The translations under genes were made by a program, and so were the position numbers. Below the pieces are notes generated by a model. The model was not told the origin of the DNA, did not search any database, and saw only the letters and a list, made by a program, of their open reading frames with translations. Of a stretch of 64,000 nt of DNA, positions 45,101 to 56,981 are shown piece by piece (the stretch's first letter is position 1; each line of letters starts with the position of its first letter). The stretch spans positions 1 to 64,000 of the forward strand of contig NW_027053043.1 of assembly GCF_011386835.1 (NCBI RefSeq), given 5' to 3'. Source of the stretch: Chrysemys picta bellii (lineage: Eukaryota; Chordata; Testudines; Emydidae).

Positions 45101-46034
45101 TGTAGCGGGGCGGCCTGGCTCCCAGGCGCCCCAGGAAGTCAAGGCCACCGCGGCCTGTCCCCACCCCCCGGAAGTCAAGGGGCGGGACAGGAAGTATAAA
45201 GGCCAAGCCACAGCGCTCAGTAGCTGGCCGGCAGCGAGAGAGGACAGACGCTGGTGCCCGAGCTCCCGCGGACCTGAGCCTGCCGAGAGCTCGGTATCCT
45301 GAGGAACGGTCTGAGCTTCCCCCGCCAAGGGCCCAGAGGGAGTGACAGACCTACCTGCTGCTCGGGGCCCGGAGGAGCCCATGATCTGCGACCCAGCAGA
45401 CGGAACTCAGGAGGAACAGGTACCCATGGAGGAGGAGATGGGAAGTGGCCCGGGGATAGCAGACCCCGAACCCATGTCAGTGTGTTGCGGTCAGGATCCC
45501 CACTGACTGCGCGGCAGACGGACTGCTGCGGATAGGGCCCCGGGCTGGAACACAGTGGAGTGGGTGGGCCTGTGTTCCCCCCTGCCACCCCGTGCTGGGT
45601 GGCAGTCTCTCCTCCTCCTTGTCCAAGGGGCCTGGGCCTCTGACTGACGATTGGTTTGCTGTCCCGCCCTGACCTAGGGCCTGGGCTAACCCAAACTGAC
45701 CCAGCTCCTGCTACAAGGCCTGGGCCGCTGACTGACTACTGGTTTGTTCCCCGCCCTGACCCAGGGCCGGAGCTGTTGATTGTGTGCTCAGTCCCTGCAT
45801 AAGGGCCTGAGCTCTGAACTGTTGATTGTGTGCTCAGTCCCTGCATAAGGGCCTGAGCTCTGAACTGTTGATTGTGTGCTCAGTCCCTGCACAAAGGCCT
45901 GAGCGCCGAACTGCTAATTGTGTGCTCAGCCCCTACCCAAAGGTCTGGGCCCTAACTGTTATTCGCTTTGTAGCGGGGCGGCCTGGCTCCCAGGTACCCC
46001 AGGAAGGGACGAGCCCCACCCCGGAACTACTACA
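45101..46034 (+). mobile_element. GC-rich LTR-like element (solo), TGTAG...CTACA, with expanded minisatellite
   Basis: This 934-bp copy is at the same site as 22654-23449, with the CTGCA duplication at 45096-45100 and 46035-46039. The 138-bp length excess is exactly three extra 46-bp repeats. TATA-like 'agtataaagg' near 45194. Confidence 0.78.
45773..45956 (+). repeat. 46-bp minisatellite, four units
   Basis: Units start at 45773, 45819, 45865 and 45911, each with 'tgtgtgctcag' and 'gcctgagc'. The M5 copy has a single unit near 23330. A 75-codon frame across it (45826-46053) is only the repeat read in one frame. Confidence 0.92.
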
Positions 46035-47105
46035 CTGCAAAAGGCCTTTGTGATGTCACTGCCACACCCACCCATCCCCTGAAGTGCTAATGTCCTGCTG
46101 CTGGCCTGACACTTTGAAGGTTTCAGCTACTCTCTGTGGATCACCCCACTCGATGCGTCTTCATTCTAGGAAGCAAGTCGGCTAGACAGTAAAGCATCAG
46201 AGGCTGCTCCCAATGCTACACTCAGTGTTTCCAAAATTACTACACTTTATGGCCAGAAGAGACCTTTAGAACATCTCATCTAACCCCCTGCATATCATAG
46301 GCTTACTGTATAGTACAATAGGTACTTTTTGGGCACACACATTCCAGAAAGGCATCTAGTCTTCATGAAATGACATCAAGAGATGGAGAATCCACCACTT
46401 TCCCTTTTACTGAGTGCCAGGGGGCTCCATTTCCCCTTCCACTAGCACCCCATTTACAGTGAGCCAGAGCAGTACCTGCAGCAGGGAGCGGGAGTTGCTG
46501 ATGGCCTCAGAGGCACAGCCCCTGCAGTGTCTAAGGCACCTGGCACAAGTGCCGGATGATGCAGAGCTGGTGCATCACTCTGGCCATGACGTCCTCCTGC
46601 TGCAAGGGAACGAGAACCTGTCAAAGACTCAAACGCCCCGAGGAATCAGGGGGAATTAAGGGCACCTGGAACCAGGAGTATTTAAACTGACTACCTGCCC
46701 ACCACTGAGGGATGAATTCACCTCCTGAACCCCAGAATGGAGTCTTCTTGTCCTTTCTAGTAACCTCCAGTGCCAACCCACCACCTTGTAGGGTGAGCTC
46801 CTGCTACCTCCCCCTCAGTACCCTTGACAGCTGTTCTACCTCCAAACCACAGCTCAAGTTATCAGAACCCTCTTCTCCACCCCCACCCAGGTTGGGCAGG
46901 GAGGCGGCTCTAGCAGGGGGGGCAGGAGGGATTCTGCCAGCAGTGAAGTGGGTTGCGGGGAGGTTGAGATCTTGCCCCAATCATCCCAGACACTAATGCT
47001 AAGCCACAGGATGGCAGCATCTAGTGTCATTGGAGTTCAAGCACTATTTCAACCCCACAGTTTTGGATCAACTTCCCACAAGGGGAGGTGAAGAGCACCC
47101 CCAGC

Positions 47106-47107
<2 letters not shown>

Positions 47108-47139
<32 letters not shown>
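47108..47139. repeat. (CA)n microsatellite, M13
   Basis: About 16 CA units; the M6 counterpart is shorter and interrupted (24523-24543). Confidence 0.95.
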
Positions 47140-47583
47140 ACTCCTGGTGGTGGCAGGTGAACAGGAGAAAGGACAAAAGAAGTAAGAGATGAAGAGAAAG
47201 GAAGGAGGGATGGAGGAAAAGGTAAAACGAAAATGACAAACACTAATGTCCCCTGTGATTCTACGGGACAAAATCCCACAGAGGGAATAAAATTCTGCCA
47301 CCTTAACCTAGTGTTTTCCATGCCTAGAATTCAGCTGGCACCAGATGGATCAGACTGAGCAGGTTCCAAAACCTCTTGGAGCCTCTTACCTTCTAAATAG
47401 GGACGTCTGTTTTCTAGTAAAATCCGTCAAAGGAAAGGAGAAAACTCCAAAGAGGCTCCTGCTCGCACTCACACATGTGAACACTAATACTCTCTCAGTC
47501 CTCAAAGAGAGACCTCGAGAAGGAGACTTGCTGAAGCAATAACAGACACTTGGTGGGATAACTCACATGACTGGAGTACTGTC

Positions 47584-50500
47584 ATGGATGGATATAAACT
47601 GTTCAGGAAGGACAGGCAGGGCAGAAAAGGTGGGGGAGTTGCATTGTATGTAAGAGAGGAGTATGAGTGCTCAGAGGTCCGCTATGAAACTGTAGAAAAA
47701 CCTGAGAGTCTCTGGATAAAGTTGAGAAGTGTGAGCAACAAGGGGGATGTCACGGTTGGAGTCTGGTATAGACCACCAGACCAGGGGGATGAGGTGGACG
47801 AGGCTTTCTTCTGGCAACTAGCAGAAGTTGCTAGATCGCAGGCCCTGGTTCTCATGGGAGACTTTAATCACCCTGATATCTGCTAGGAGAGCAATACAGC
47901 GGTGCACAGACAATCCAGGAAGTTTTTGGAAAGTGTAGGGCACAATTTCCTGGTGCAAGCGCTGGAGGAACCAACTAGGGGCAGAGCTTTTCTCGACCTG
48001 CTGCTCACAAACAGGGAAGAATTAGTAGGGGAAGCAAAAGTGGATGGGAACCTGCGAGGCAGTGACCATGAGATGGTCGAGTTCAGGATCCTGACACAAG
48101 GAAGAAAGGAGAGCAGCAGAATACGGACCCTGGACTTCAGAAAAGCAGACTTTGACTCCCTCAGGGAACAGATGGGCAGGATCCCCTGGGAGAATAACAT
48201 GAAGGGCAAAGGGGTCCAGGAGAGCTGGCTGTATTTTAAAGAATCCTTATTGCGGTTGCAGGAACAAACCATCCCGATGTGTAGAAAGAATAGTAAATAT
48301 GGCAGGCGACCAGCTTGGCTAAACAGTGAAATCCTTGCTGATCTTAAACGCAAAAAAGAAGCTTACAAGAAGTGGAAGATTGGACAAATGACCAGGGAGG
48401 AGTATAAAAATATTGCTCAGGCATGCAGGAGTGAAATCAGGAAGGCCAAATCACACTTGGAGTTGCAGCTAGCAAGAGATGTTAAGAGTAACAAGAAGGG
48501 TTTCTTCAGGTATGTTAGCAACAAGAAGAAAGTCAAGGAAAGTGTGGGCCCCTTACTGAATGAGGGAGGCAACCTAGTGACTGAGGATGTGGAAAAAGCT
48601 AATGTACTCAATGCTTTTTTTGCCTCTGTCTTCACGAACAAGGTCAGCTCCCAGACTGCTGCACTGGGCAGCACAATATGGGGAGAAGGTGACCAGCCCT
48701 CTGTGGAGAAAGAAGTGGTTCGGGACTATTTAGAAAAACTGGACGTGCACAACTCCATGGGGCTGGATGCGCTGCATCCGAGGGTGCTAAAGGACTTGGC
48801 GGATGAGATTGCACAGCCATTAGCCATTATTTTTGAAAACTCATGGCGATCGAGGGAGGTCCCGGATGACTGGAAAAAGGCTAATGTAGTGCCCATCTTT
48901 AAAAAAGGGAAGGAGGAGGATCCGGGGAACTACAGGCCAGTCAGCCTCACCTCAGTCCCTGGAAAAATCATGGAGCAGGTCCTCAAGGAATCAATTATGA
49001 AACACTTAGAGGAGAGGAAAGTGATCAGGAACAGTCAGCATGGATTCACCAAGGGGAAGTCGTGCCTGACTAACCTAATTGCCTTCTATGATGAGATAAC
49101 TGGCTCTGTGGATGAGGGGAAAGCAGTGGATGTGTTATTCCTTGACTTTAGCAAAGCTTTTGATACGCTCTCCCACAGTATTCTTGCCACCAAGTTAAAG
49201 AAGTATGGGATGGATGAATGGACTGTAAGGTGGATAGAAAGCTGGCTGGATCGTCGGGCTCAACGGGTAGTGATCAATGGCTCCATGTCTAGTTGGCAGC
49301 CGGTTTCAAGCGGAGTAGTGCCCCAAGGGTCGGTCCTGGGGCCGGTTTTGTTTAATATCTTTATTAATGATCTGGAGGATGGTGTGGACTGCACTCTCAG
49401 CAAGTTTGCAGATGACACTAAACTAGGAGGCGTGGTAGATACGCTAGAGGGTAGGGATCGGATACAGAGGGACCTAGACAAATTAGAGGATTGGGCCAAA
49501 AAAAACCTGATGAAGTTCAACAAGGACAAGTGCAGAGTCCTGCACTTAGGACGGAAGAATCCCATGCACTGCTACAGACTAGGGACCGAATGGCTAGGTA
49601 GCAGTTCTGCAGAAAAGGACCTAGGGGTCACAGTGGACGAGAAGCTGGATATGAGTCAACAGTGTGCTCTTGTTGCCAAGAAGGCTAACGGCATTTTGGG
49701 CTGTATAAGTAGGGGCATTGCCAGCAGATCGAGGAACGTGATCGTTCCCCTTTATTCGACATTGGTGAGGCCTCATCTGGAATACTGTGTCCAGTTTTGG
49801 GCCTGTGGAAGCAGAGAAAGAGCTCACAGGAAGGGGATGCAATGCATGACAGTTCGTTAGCAAGAGTTAGGCTAACTGTAACCCTAATAACGCGAGATTT
49901 GTAGAAGCGAGGAATGTGTGAGGCGGGTGAGAAAGAACTGTGTAAGAAGTCATTATGACCTGGTATAGATAAGGTGTAGAAGACCTTGTGTAGATAAGGT
50001 ATAGAAAATATTGTATGTTGGCAAGAGTCAAAACAAGTGAAGAAATGAGATATCAAGATGGCCTATGTATAAACAAAACGCAGCTGTCCCTCGTTATTTC
50101 TGTAATGAAAGGTATAAATGCTTGCTGTAATTAGTTACCTGGGAGAGACCTGCTTAGCTCTCTCCCTCTGGGCAATTGTGAGAGTTAATAAAGCATCTGA
50201 CTTGCTGTACCTAAACAAATAGTGAGAACTCTGTTTTTCTCCGACAGGCCCCACACTACAAGAAGGATGTGGAAAAATTGGAAAGAGTCCAGGGGAGAGC
50301 AACAAAAATGATTAGGGGTCTGGAGCACATGACTTATGAGGAGAGGCTGAGGGAACTGGGATTGTTTAGTCTCCAGAAGAGAAGAATGAGGGGGGATTTG
50401 ATAGCAGCCTTCAACTACGTGAAGGGGGGTTCCAAAGAGGATGGAGCTCGGTTGTTCTCAGTGGTGGCAGATGACAGAACAAGGAGCAATGGTCTCAAGT

Positions 50501-50655
50501 TGCAGTGGGGGAGGTCCAGGTTGGATATTAGGAAACACTATTTCACTAGGAGGGTGGTGAAGCACTGGAATGCGTTAACTAGGGAGGTGGTGGAGTCTCC
50601 TTCCTTGGAGGTTTTTAAGGCCCGGCTTGACAAAGCCCTGGCTGGGATGATTTAG
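47584..50655 (+). pseudogene. CR1-A2 ORF2 (partial), one stop and an LTR insertion
   Basis: The structure is the same as in A1: TAG at 47884-47886 for the Trp of DICW, then 652 open codons from 47902 reading into the LTR (stop at 49860), and a tail at 50269-50655. FADDTKLGG is present. Differences from A1 include Ala for Val near 47960 and Lys for Glu near 49498. Confidence 0.9.
49804..50246 (+). mobile_element. solo LTR (443 bp), second copy
   Basis: It is identical in length and position to 27215-27657, with GGCC at 49800-49803 and after 50246, TATA-like at ~50110 and AATAAA at ~50188. It was copied along with CR1-A. Confidence 0.88.
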
Positions 50656-51842
50656 TTGGGAATTGGTCCTGCTTTGAGGACGGGGTTGGAGTAGATGACC
50701 TCTTGAGGTCCCTTCCAACCCTGATATTCTATGATTCTATGATTCTATGAAAGTCACAGGGGTCTCTGAGGTTTCCCTGGCCCTAAGCCCCTGTCCTGCC
50801 TGGCTGATGTCAGCATCTCTCTCTGAGGTTACCACCTCCCTAACACCTTTGACCAATAGGCTGAGGTCCTGAAAAGGCCTTTGTGATGTCACTGCCACAC
50901 CCACCCATCCCCGGAAGTGCTAATGTCCTGCTGCTGGCCTGACACTTTGAAGGTTTGAGCTACTCTGTGTGGATCACCCCACTCAATGCGTCTTCATTCT
51001 AGGAAGCAAGCCGGCTAGACAGTAAAACATCAGAGGCTGCTCCCAATACTACACTCAGTGTTTCCAAAATTAGGGGACTTTATGGCCAGAAGAGACCTTT
51101 AGAGCATCTCATCTAACCCCTTGCATACCATAGGCTTGCTGTATAGTACAATAGTTACTTTTTGGGCACACACATTGCAGAAAGGCATCTAGTCTTCCTT
51201 CAATGACATCAAGAGATGTAGAATCCACCACTTTCCCTTTTAGTGAGTGCCAGGGGGCTCCATTTCCCCTTCCACTAGCTCCCCATTTACAGTGAGCCAG
51301 AGCAGTACCTGCAGCAGGGAGCGGGAGTTGCTGAAATACTCAGAGGAACAACCCATGCAGTGTCTCAGGCACCTGGCGCAAGTGGCGGATGATGCGGGTG
51401 CATCACTTTGGCCGTGACGTCCTCCTGCTGCAAGGGAACGAGAACCTGTCAGAGACTCAAACGCCCCGAGGAATCAGCGGGAATTAAGGGCACCGGGAAC
51501 CAGCAGTATTTCCACTCAGCACCTGCCCACCGCTGAGGGATGAATTCACCTCCTGAACCCCAGAATGGAGTCTTCTTGTCCTTTCTAGTAACCTCCAGTG
51601 CCAAATCCCCTCCTTGAAGGGTGAGCTGCTGCTACCTCCCTCTCAGTGCCCTTGACAGATGTTCCACCACCAAACCACAGCTCAAGTTATCAGAACCCTC
51701 TTCTCCACCCCCACCCAGGTTGGCCAGAGAGGCGGCTCTAGCAGGGGTGGCAGGAGGGATTCTGCCAGCAGTGAAGTGGGTTCCGGGGAGGTTGAGATCT
51801 TGCCCCAAGTCATCCCAGACACCAATGCTAATCCACACGATG

Positions 51843-53353
51843 GCAGCATCTAGTGTCAGTGGAGTCCAAGCACTATTTCAACCACACAGGTTTGGATGAA
51901 CTCCCCACAAAGGGAGGTGAAGAGCACCCCCAGCAACACACAAACACACACACACACACACAAACCACTCCCGGTGGTGGGAGGGGAACAGGAGAAAGGA
52001 CAAAAGAAGTAAGAGATGAAGAGAAAGGAAGAAGGGAGGGAGGAAAAGGTAAAACGAAAAGGACAAACACTAATGTCCCCAGTGATTCTACGGGACAAAA
52101 TCACAGGGAGGGAATAAAATACTGCCACCTTGAACTAGTGTTTTCCATGCCTAGAATTCAGCTGGCACCAGGTGGATCAGACTGAACAGGATACAAACCT
52201 CTCCGAGGCACTTACTTTCCTCAAAGAGAGACCTCAAGGAGGAGACTTGCTGAAGCAAAGCCAGAGGGGTCTCTGAGGTTTCCCTGGCCCTCATGTCAGC
52301 ATCTCTCTCTGATGTCAGCATCTCTCTCTGAGGTCACCACCTCCCTAACACATTTGACCAATAAGCTGACGTCCTGCAAAAGGCCTTTGTGATGTCACTG
52401 CCACACCCAACCAAACCCTGAAGTGCTAATGTCCTCCTGCTGGCCTGACACTTTGAAGGTTTGAGCTACTCTGTGTGAATCACCCCACTCAATGGATCTT
52501 CATTCTAGGAAGCAAGCCGGCTAGACAATAAAACATCAGAGGCTGCTCCCAATGCTACACTCCGTGTTTCCAAAATTACTACACTTTATGGCCAGAAGAG
52601 ACCTTTAGAGCATCTCATCTAAGCCCCTGCATATCATGGGCTTCCTGTATAGTACAATAGTTACTTTTTGGGCACAAACATTCCAGAAAGGTATCTAGTC
52701 TAAATTAAATGACATTAAGAGATGGAGAATCCATCACTTTCCCTTTTAGTGAGTGCCAGGGGGCTCCATTTCCCCTTCCACTAGCTCCCCATTTACAGTG
52801 AGCCAGAGCAGTACCTGCAGCAGGGAGCGGGAGTTCCTGAAGGCCTCAGAGGCGCAGCCACTGCAGTGTCTCAGGCACGTGGCGTAAGTGCAGGATGATG
52901 CGGAGCTGGTGCATCATTTTGGCCCTGACGTCCTCCTGCTGCAAGGGAACGAGAACCTGTCAGAGACTCAAACGCCCCGAGGAATCAGGGGGAATTAAGG
53001 GAACCTGGAACCAGCAGTATTTCCACCCAGCACCTGCCCATCAATGAGAGATGAATTCACCTCCTGAACCCCAAAATGGAGTCTTCTTGTCCTTTCTAGA
53101 AACCTCCAGAGCCAACCCCCCTCCTTGTAGGGTGAGCTCCTGCTACCTCCTGCTCAGTGCCCTTCACAGATATTCCACCTCCAAACCACAGCTCAAGTCA
53201 TCCGAACCCTCTTCTCCACCCCGACACAGGTTGGGCTGGGAGGCGGCTCTAACAGGGTGTGCAGGAGGGATTCTGACAGCAGTGAAGTGGGTTGCAGGGA
53301 GGTTGAGATCTTGACCCAAGTCATCCCAGACACTAATGCTAAGTCACACAATG
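51843..53353 (+). repeat. macrosatellite M14
   Basis: M14 is 1511 bp. It matches M3 and M10, including the ~115-bp deletion and the doubled 'gatgtcagcatctctctct'. Confidence 0.85.
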
Positions 53354-53446
53354 GCAGCATCTACTGTCAGTGGGGTCCAAGCACTATTTCAACCCCACAG
53401 TTTTGGATCAACTCCCCACAAGGGGAGGAGAAGAGAACCATCAGCA

Positions 53447-53447
<1 letters not shown>

Positions 53448-53488
<41 letters not shown>

Positions 53489-53492
53489 ACAC
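53448..53492. repeat. (CA)n microsatellite, M15
   Basis: About 22 units with one AAAC interruption near 53480; longer than in M4 or M11. Confidence 0.95.
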
Positions 53493-53995
53493 CACTCCTG
53501 GTGGTGTGAGGGGAACAAGAGAAAGGACAAAAGAAGTAAGAGATGAAGAGAAAGGAAGGAGGGATGGAGGAAAAGGTAAAAGGAAAAGGACAAACCCTAA
53601 TGTCCCCATGTCGGACATCAGGAATGGTAACATACATAAGCCAGTATGTGAACACTTCAATCTCCCTGGTCATTCTATTACAGATTTAAAAGTCACTATC
53701 ATTGAACAAAAAAAACTTCAGAAACAGACTTCAAAGAGAAACAGCAGAACTAAAATTCATTTGCAAATTCAACACCATTAATCTGGGCTTGAATAGGGAC
53801 TGGGAGTGGCTGGCTCACTACAGAAGCAGCTTTTCCTCTCCTGGAATTGACACCTCCTCATCTATTATTGGGAGTGGACTACATCCACCCTGATTTTTGA
53901 ATTGGCCCTGTCAACACTGGTTCTCCACTTGTGAAGTAACTCCCTGCTCTCCATGTGTCAGTATATAATGCCTGCATCTGTAACTTTCACTCTAT

Positions 53996-54037
53996 GCATC
54001 CGAAGAAGTGAGGTTTTTACTCACGAAAGCTTATGCC
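53996..54037 (+). ncRNA. hammerhead-like motif, PLE-2 F3
   Basis: Same layout and substitutions as at 40045. The fifth PLE-2 copy of the motif is at 56940-56981. Confidence 0.35.
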
Positions 54038-54129
54038 CAAATAAATCTGTTAGTCTTTAAGGTGCCACCAGACTCCTTGTTGTTTTTGTAGATACAGACT
54101 AACATGGCTACCCCCTGATACTTGACACC

Positions 54130-56837
54130 ATGCAAGGCACTAAATTTAGCCGTATGGAGTGGAAATCCATCAACCTCAACAAAAAACTTGCACAGATACA
54201 GACAGACATCATCTTCCTCTCCAAATGCAAACAGATGGACATCATACCAAAAGGACGGAAGGTAAAAAATCCATTGCAATCAACATACTACACTGAGTAT
54301 GGTGAGAGATTGTGCCACACACTCTCTCAAAGAAACTGAGGAACCACCTGATCAGCATCCTGTACAGCAGACAGGAGAAGATCAAGAATGAGCTCTCAGA
54401 ACTGGAGACTCTCATACAATACCAGCCTTCTACACAAACTTCCACGTGGCTGGACTTTACAAAAATGAGACAAGCCATTTACAATGCACACTTCACTTCT
54501 CTACAGAGGAAAAAGGACTGTAAGTTATCTAAACTAATACCTGCCACTAGGGGCTAGAACAATGGTACCCTCAACTCATCTAACAACATTGTCAATCTTT
54601 CCAACCACACGCTTAGCCCAGCAGAAGAGTCTGTCCTATCTCGGGGACTCTCTTTCTGTCCCACCGTCCCCACGAACATGATACAGTTCTGCGGTGATCT
54701 GGAAGCCTACTTTCCTCGTCTCCGACTCAAGGAATATTTTCAACGCACCACTGAACAGTGCACTGACCCACAGGAACCCTCCTACCAACACTACAAAAAG
54801 AAGAATTCTGCGTGGACTCCTCCTGACGGTCGAAATGACAGACTGGACCTCTACATAGAGTGTTTCCGCAGACGTGCACAGGCTGAAATTGTGGACAAAC
54901 AACATCACTTGTCCCATAACCTCAGCCGTACAGAACGCAATGCCATCCACAGCCTCAGAAACAACTCTGACATTATCATCAAAGGGGCTGACAAAGGAGG
55001 TGCTGTAGTCATAATGAACAGGTCAGATTATGAACAGGAGGCTGCCAGGCAACTCTCCAAGACCACATTCTACAGGTCACTATCCTCTGATCCCACTGAG
55101 GAATACCAAAAGAAACTACACCATCTGCTCAAGAAACTCCCAGCTATAGTACGGGAACAAATCTACATGGACACACCCCCAGAACCCCGACCAGGGGTAT
55201 TCTATCTGCTACCCAAGATCCATAAACCCGGAAACCCTGGACGCCCCATCATCTCAGGCATTGGCACTCTGACGGCAGGATTATCTGGCTATTTGGCCTC
55301 TCTCCTCAGGCCCTATGCTACCAGCACTCCCAGCTATCTTCGAGACACCACCAACTTCCTGAGGAAACTACAATGCATTGATGTTCTTCCTGGAAACACC
55401 ATCCTGGCCACCATGCATGTAGAAGCACTTTATACCAATATTCCACATGAGGATGGACTACAAGCTGTCAGGAACAGTATCCCTGATGAGGCCACAGCAA
55501 GCCTGGTGGCTGAGCTTTGTGACTTTGTCCTCACCCACAACCACTTCAGATTTGGGGACAACTTATACCTTCAAGTCAGTGGCACTGCTATGGGTACTCG
55601 CATGGCCCCACAGTATGCCAACATTTTTATGGCTGACTTAGAACAACGCTTCCTCAGCTCTCGTCCCCTAGTGCCCCTCCTCTACTTGCACTACATTGAT
55701 GACATCTTCATCATATGGACCCATGGAAAGGAGGCCCTTGAAGAATTCCACCTGGACTTCAACAATTTCCACCCCACCATCAACCTCAGCCTGGACCAGT
55801 CCACACAAGAGATCCACTTCCTGGACACTACAGTACAAATAAGTGATGGTCACATAAACACCACCCTATACCGGAAACCTACTGACCGCTATACGTACCT
55901 ACATGCCTCCGGCTTCCATCCAAGACACATCACACGATCCATTGTCTACAGCCAGGCCCTAAGATACAACCGAATTTGCTCCAACCCCTCAGACAGAGAC
56001 AAACACCTACAAGATCTTTATCAAGCATTCGTAAAACTACAATACCCACCTGGGGAAGTGAGGAAACAGATTGACAGAGCAAGACGGGTACCCAGAAATC
56101 ACCTACTACAGGACAGGCCCAAGAAGAACAATAACAGAACACCACTGGCCATCACATACAGCCCCCAGCTAAAACCTCTCCAGCGCATTATCCACGATCT
56201 ACAACCTATCCTGGAAAATGATCCCTCACTCTCACAGACCTTGGGAGGCAGGCCAGTCCTCGCTTACAGACAACCCCCCAACCTGAAGCAAATACTCACC
56301 AGCAACTACACACCACACCACAGAAACACCAACCCAGGAACCTATCCCCGTAGCAAACCTCGTTGCCTACTCTGTCCCCATATCTACTCTGGCAACAGCA
56401 TCAGAGGACCCAACCACATCAGCCACACCATCAGGGACTCATTCACCTGCACATCCACTAATGTCATATATGCCATCATGTGCCAGCAATGCCCCTCTCC
56501 CATGTACATTGGCCAAACCGGACAGTCCCTCCGCAAAAGAATAAATGGACACAAATCGGACATCAGGAGTGGTAACATACATAAGCCAGTAAGTGAACAC
56601 TTCAATCTCCCTGGTCATTCTATTACAGATTTAAAAGTCACTATCATTGAACAAAAAAACTTCAGAAACAGACTTCAAAGAGAAACAGCAGAACTAAAAT
56701 TCATTTGCAAATTCAACACCATTAATCTGGGCTTGAATAGGGACTGGGAGTGGCTGGCTCACTACAGAAGCAGCTTTTCCTCTCCTGGAATTGACACCTC
56801 CTCATCTATTATTGGGAGTGGACTACATCCACCCTGA
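54130..56837 (+). pseudogene. PLE-2 P3 RT/GIY-YIG frame, frameshift, stop and lost catalytic Asp
   Basis: It shares the two-base frameshift near 54325 and the motif A Asp-to-His change (CAT at 55416-55418) with P2. A private TAG at 54555-54557 (Tyr in P2) further breaks the N-terminal half. The longest remaining frame is 719 codons from 54678. YIDD, the Cys-rich linker and GIY-YIG are present. Confidence 0.92.
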
Positions 56838-56939
56838 TTTTTGAATTGGCCCTGTCAACACTGGTTCTCCACTTGTGAAGTAACTCCCTGCTCTCCATGT
56901 GTCAGTATATAATGCCTGCATCTGTAACTTTCACTCTAT

Positions 56940-56981
56940 GCATCCGAAGAAGTGAGGTTTTTACTCACGAAAGCTTATGCC
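56940..56981 (+). ncRNA. hammerhead-like motif, PLE-2 P3
   Basis: Copy of the motif at 42989 with the same bases and the same caveats. Confidence 0.35.

Larger units (their letters stand above)
44468..47013 (+). repeat. macrosatellite M12 (carries expanded TGTAG...CTACA element)
   Basis: Counterpart of M5. About 200 bp near 46670-46860 instead match the sequence downstream of CR1-A1 in M6 (28915-29095), a conversion-like patch. Confidence 0.85.
47540..50749 (+). mobile_element. CR1 LINE, 5'-truncated (CR1-A2)
   Basis: At 3210 bp it has the same length and break points as CR1-A1, with the same solo LTR inside. It differs by scattered substitutions only. Confidence 0.92.
47014..51842 (+). repeat. 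macrosatellite M13 (carries CR1-A2)
   Basis: Counterpart of M6 up to the end of CR1-A2. Further on, 51060-51240 shares variants ('cattgcagaaagg', 'gatgtagaatcc') with M8 at 31690-31850. From ~51335 it matches the region after the element in M2 (17895). It is thus a junction monomer between higher-order units. Confidence 0.82.
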
